DNA from: Pedobacter sp. UBA2067
GTDB taxonomy: Bacteria > Bacteroidota > Bacteroidia > Sphingobacteriales > Sphingobacteriaceae
Length of the DNA stretch: 5,351 nucleotides
Reading direction: 5' to 3'
Assembly (NCBI GenBank): GCA_002333205.1
Contig: DDAD01000001.1
Location: 6,518 to 11,868 of the forward strand
Below, in pieces: positions 4,665-5,351 of this stretch. Within the stretch, counting starts at the first letter, position 1; each line of letters begins with the position of its first letter. A model generated the notes under the pieces. The model saw nothing but the letters and a program-made list of their open reading frames with translations, was not told the origin of the DNA and did no database searches. Position numbers and translations under genes: made by a program.

Positions 4665-5351
4665 ATGATTGAACACAGAAAAAAAGCCAGAATGCTGGTT
4701 GCGGTGGACTGCATTGTTTTTGGTTTTGATGGAGAGCATCTTAAAATCCTGCTTATTAAGCGGGGATTTCAACCGGAAGAAGGTAAGTGGAGCCTTATGG
4801 GCGGTTTCATAGAAAGTGACGAAGGTCTGGATGAAGCAGCAAACAAGATCCTTTTTCAGCTAACCGGTTTGAAGGGCGTGTATCTGGAACAATTACATGC
4901 ATTTGGTCATCCAGACCGGGATCCTGAGCGTACGATCTCTGTGGCGTATTTCGCGTTAATAGATATCCTTAAATACGAGACAAAGCTGCACGAGAACTAT
5001 CACGCAGAATGGTTTTTAACTACCGAAATGCCTACCCTGATTTTTGATCACAATGAAATGGTTGAAATCGCCAAGCAGAAGATAAGGTATAAGGCAGCCC
5101 ATCACCCCATCTTGTTCGAACTGCTGCCAAAAAAGTTTACCATTCCTCAATTACAAAGCCTGTACGAAGGCGTGTACAACACGCAAATAGACAATAGAAA
5201 CTTTATTAGGAAGCTTACCGCTACAGGGCTCTTGATTAAGCTCGAAGAGAAGGATAAATCCAACTCTAAAAAAGGTGCATTTTACTTCAAGCTGGATAAG
5301 AAGAAGTATAAGGCAAAGTTCCAGACATTTCTTAGTCTTGTTCCAAATGCG
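4665..5351 (+). CDS. Nudix-domain transcriptional regulator (NrtR/AraR-like), 3' end outside window
   Basis: 229 codons are visible with no stop, so the C-terminus lies beyond the right edge. Residues 8-140 form a Nudix domain: VAVDCIVFGFDGEHLKILLIKR, then WSLMGGFIESDEGLDEAA, then FGHPDRDPERTISVAYFALI. The Nudix box (47-69) keeps the leading Gly47 and Glu53, but the metal-binding REUxEExGU core reads KILFQLTGL, so hydrolysis is very unlikely. Residues 148-200 form the winged-helix DNA-binding region of this family, with LLPKKFTIPQLQSLYEGVY and the conserved RNFIRKL (178-184). Such proteins bind ADP-ribose-type or sugar ligands in the dead Nudix fold and regulate NAD or sugar (arabinose-type) genes. 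The ligand here is unknown. An in-frame ATG at 4623 would add 14 residues but lies inside an inverted repeat; 4665 fits the family start better. The gene follows the rplI terminator, so it has its own promoter. Confidence 0.9.
   Translation, partial: MIEHRKKARMLVAVDCIVFGFDGEHLKILLIKRGFQPEEGKWSLMGGFIESDEGLDEAANKILFQLTGLKGVYLEQLHAFGHPDRDPERTISVAYFALIDILKYETKLHENYHAEWFLTTEMPTLIFDHNEMVEIAKQKIRYKAAHHPILFELLPKKFTIPQLQSLYEGVYNTQIDNRNFIRKLTATGLLIKLEEKDKSNSKKGAFYFKLDKKKYKAKFQTFLSLVPNA

Overview
The window looks like a chromosomal segment of a member of the Bacteroidota, most likely a Pedobacter/Sphingobacterium-like genus. The evidence is protein character (a secreted family 2 glycoside hydrolase, a NrtR/AraR-type Nudix regulator, and bS6/bS18/bL9 sequences of Bacteroidota flavour), near-absence of Shine-Dalgarno sequences before start codons, and promoters of the Bacteroidota sigma type (TTTG, about 19 nt, TAnnTTTG). 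The genus assignment is inference; no 16S gene is present.

Layout. Positions 1-202 (minus strand) hold the 5' end of a secreted glycoside hydrolase family 2 gene that runs off the left edge. After a 189-base intergenic region carrying its promoter and a short tandem repeat, two plus-strand genes follow 19 bases apart: a small secreted protein with a weak OstA/LptA-like look (392-763) and a membrane acyltransferase of the Acyl_transf_3/OafA family (783-1982). Converging on them from the minus strand is a divergent ClC-family ion transport protein (2007-3287). A 171-base divergent promoter region separates it from the ribosomal protein operon rpsF-rpsR-rplI (3459-4537), which ends in a very strong intrinsic terminator (4556-4590). 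After a 41-base imperfect inverted repeat, a Nudix-domain transcriptional regulator begins (4665) and runs to the right edge with no stop codon.

How the genes relate. The best-understood unit is rpsF-rpsR-rplI: a consensus Bacteroidota promoter, a leader with a possible S6:S18-binding hairpin, a TAATG stop/start overlap between rpsF and rpsR, and a terminator. S6 and S18, together with S21, form the pocket that hides the anti-Shine-Dalgarno tail of 16S rRNA in Bacteroidota ribosomes. It is therefore notable that rpsR is the only gene here with a GGAGG element at a workable distance before its start. The flanking genes look like unrelated accessory or envelope functions: polysaccharide breakdown, surface acylation, anion transport and sugar- or nucleotide-responsive regulation.

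There is no sign of a mobile element, CRISPR array, tRNA or defence system. I do not see a clearly new biological system. The most interesting leads are regulatory: the rpsR Shine-Dalgarno element, the rpsF leader and promoter palindrome, and the inverted repeat before the Nudix regulator.
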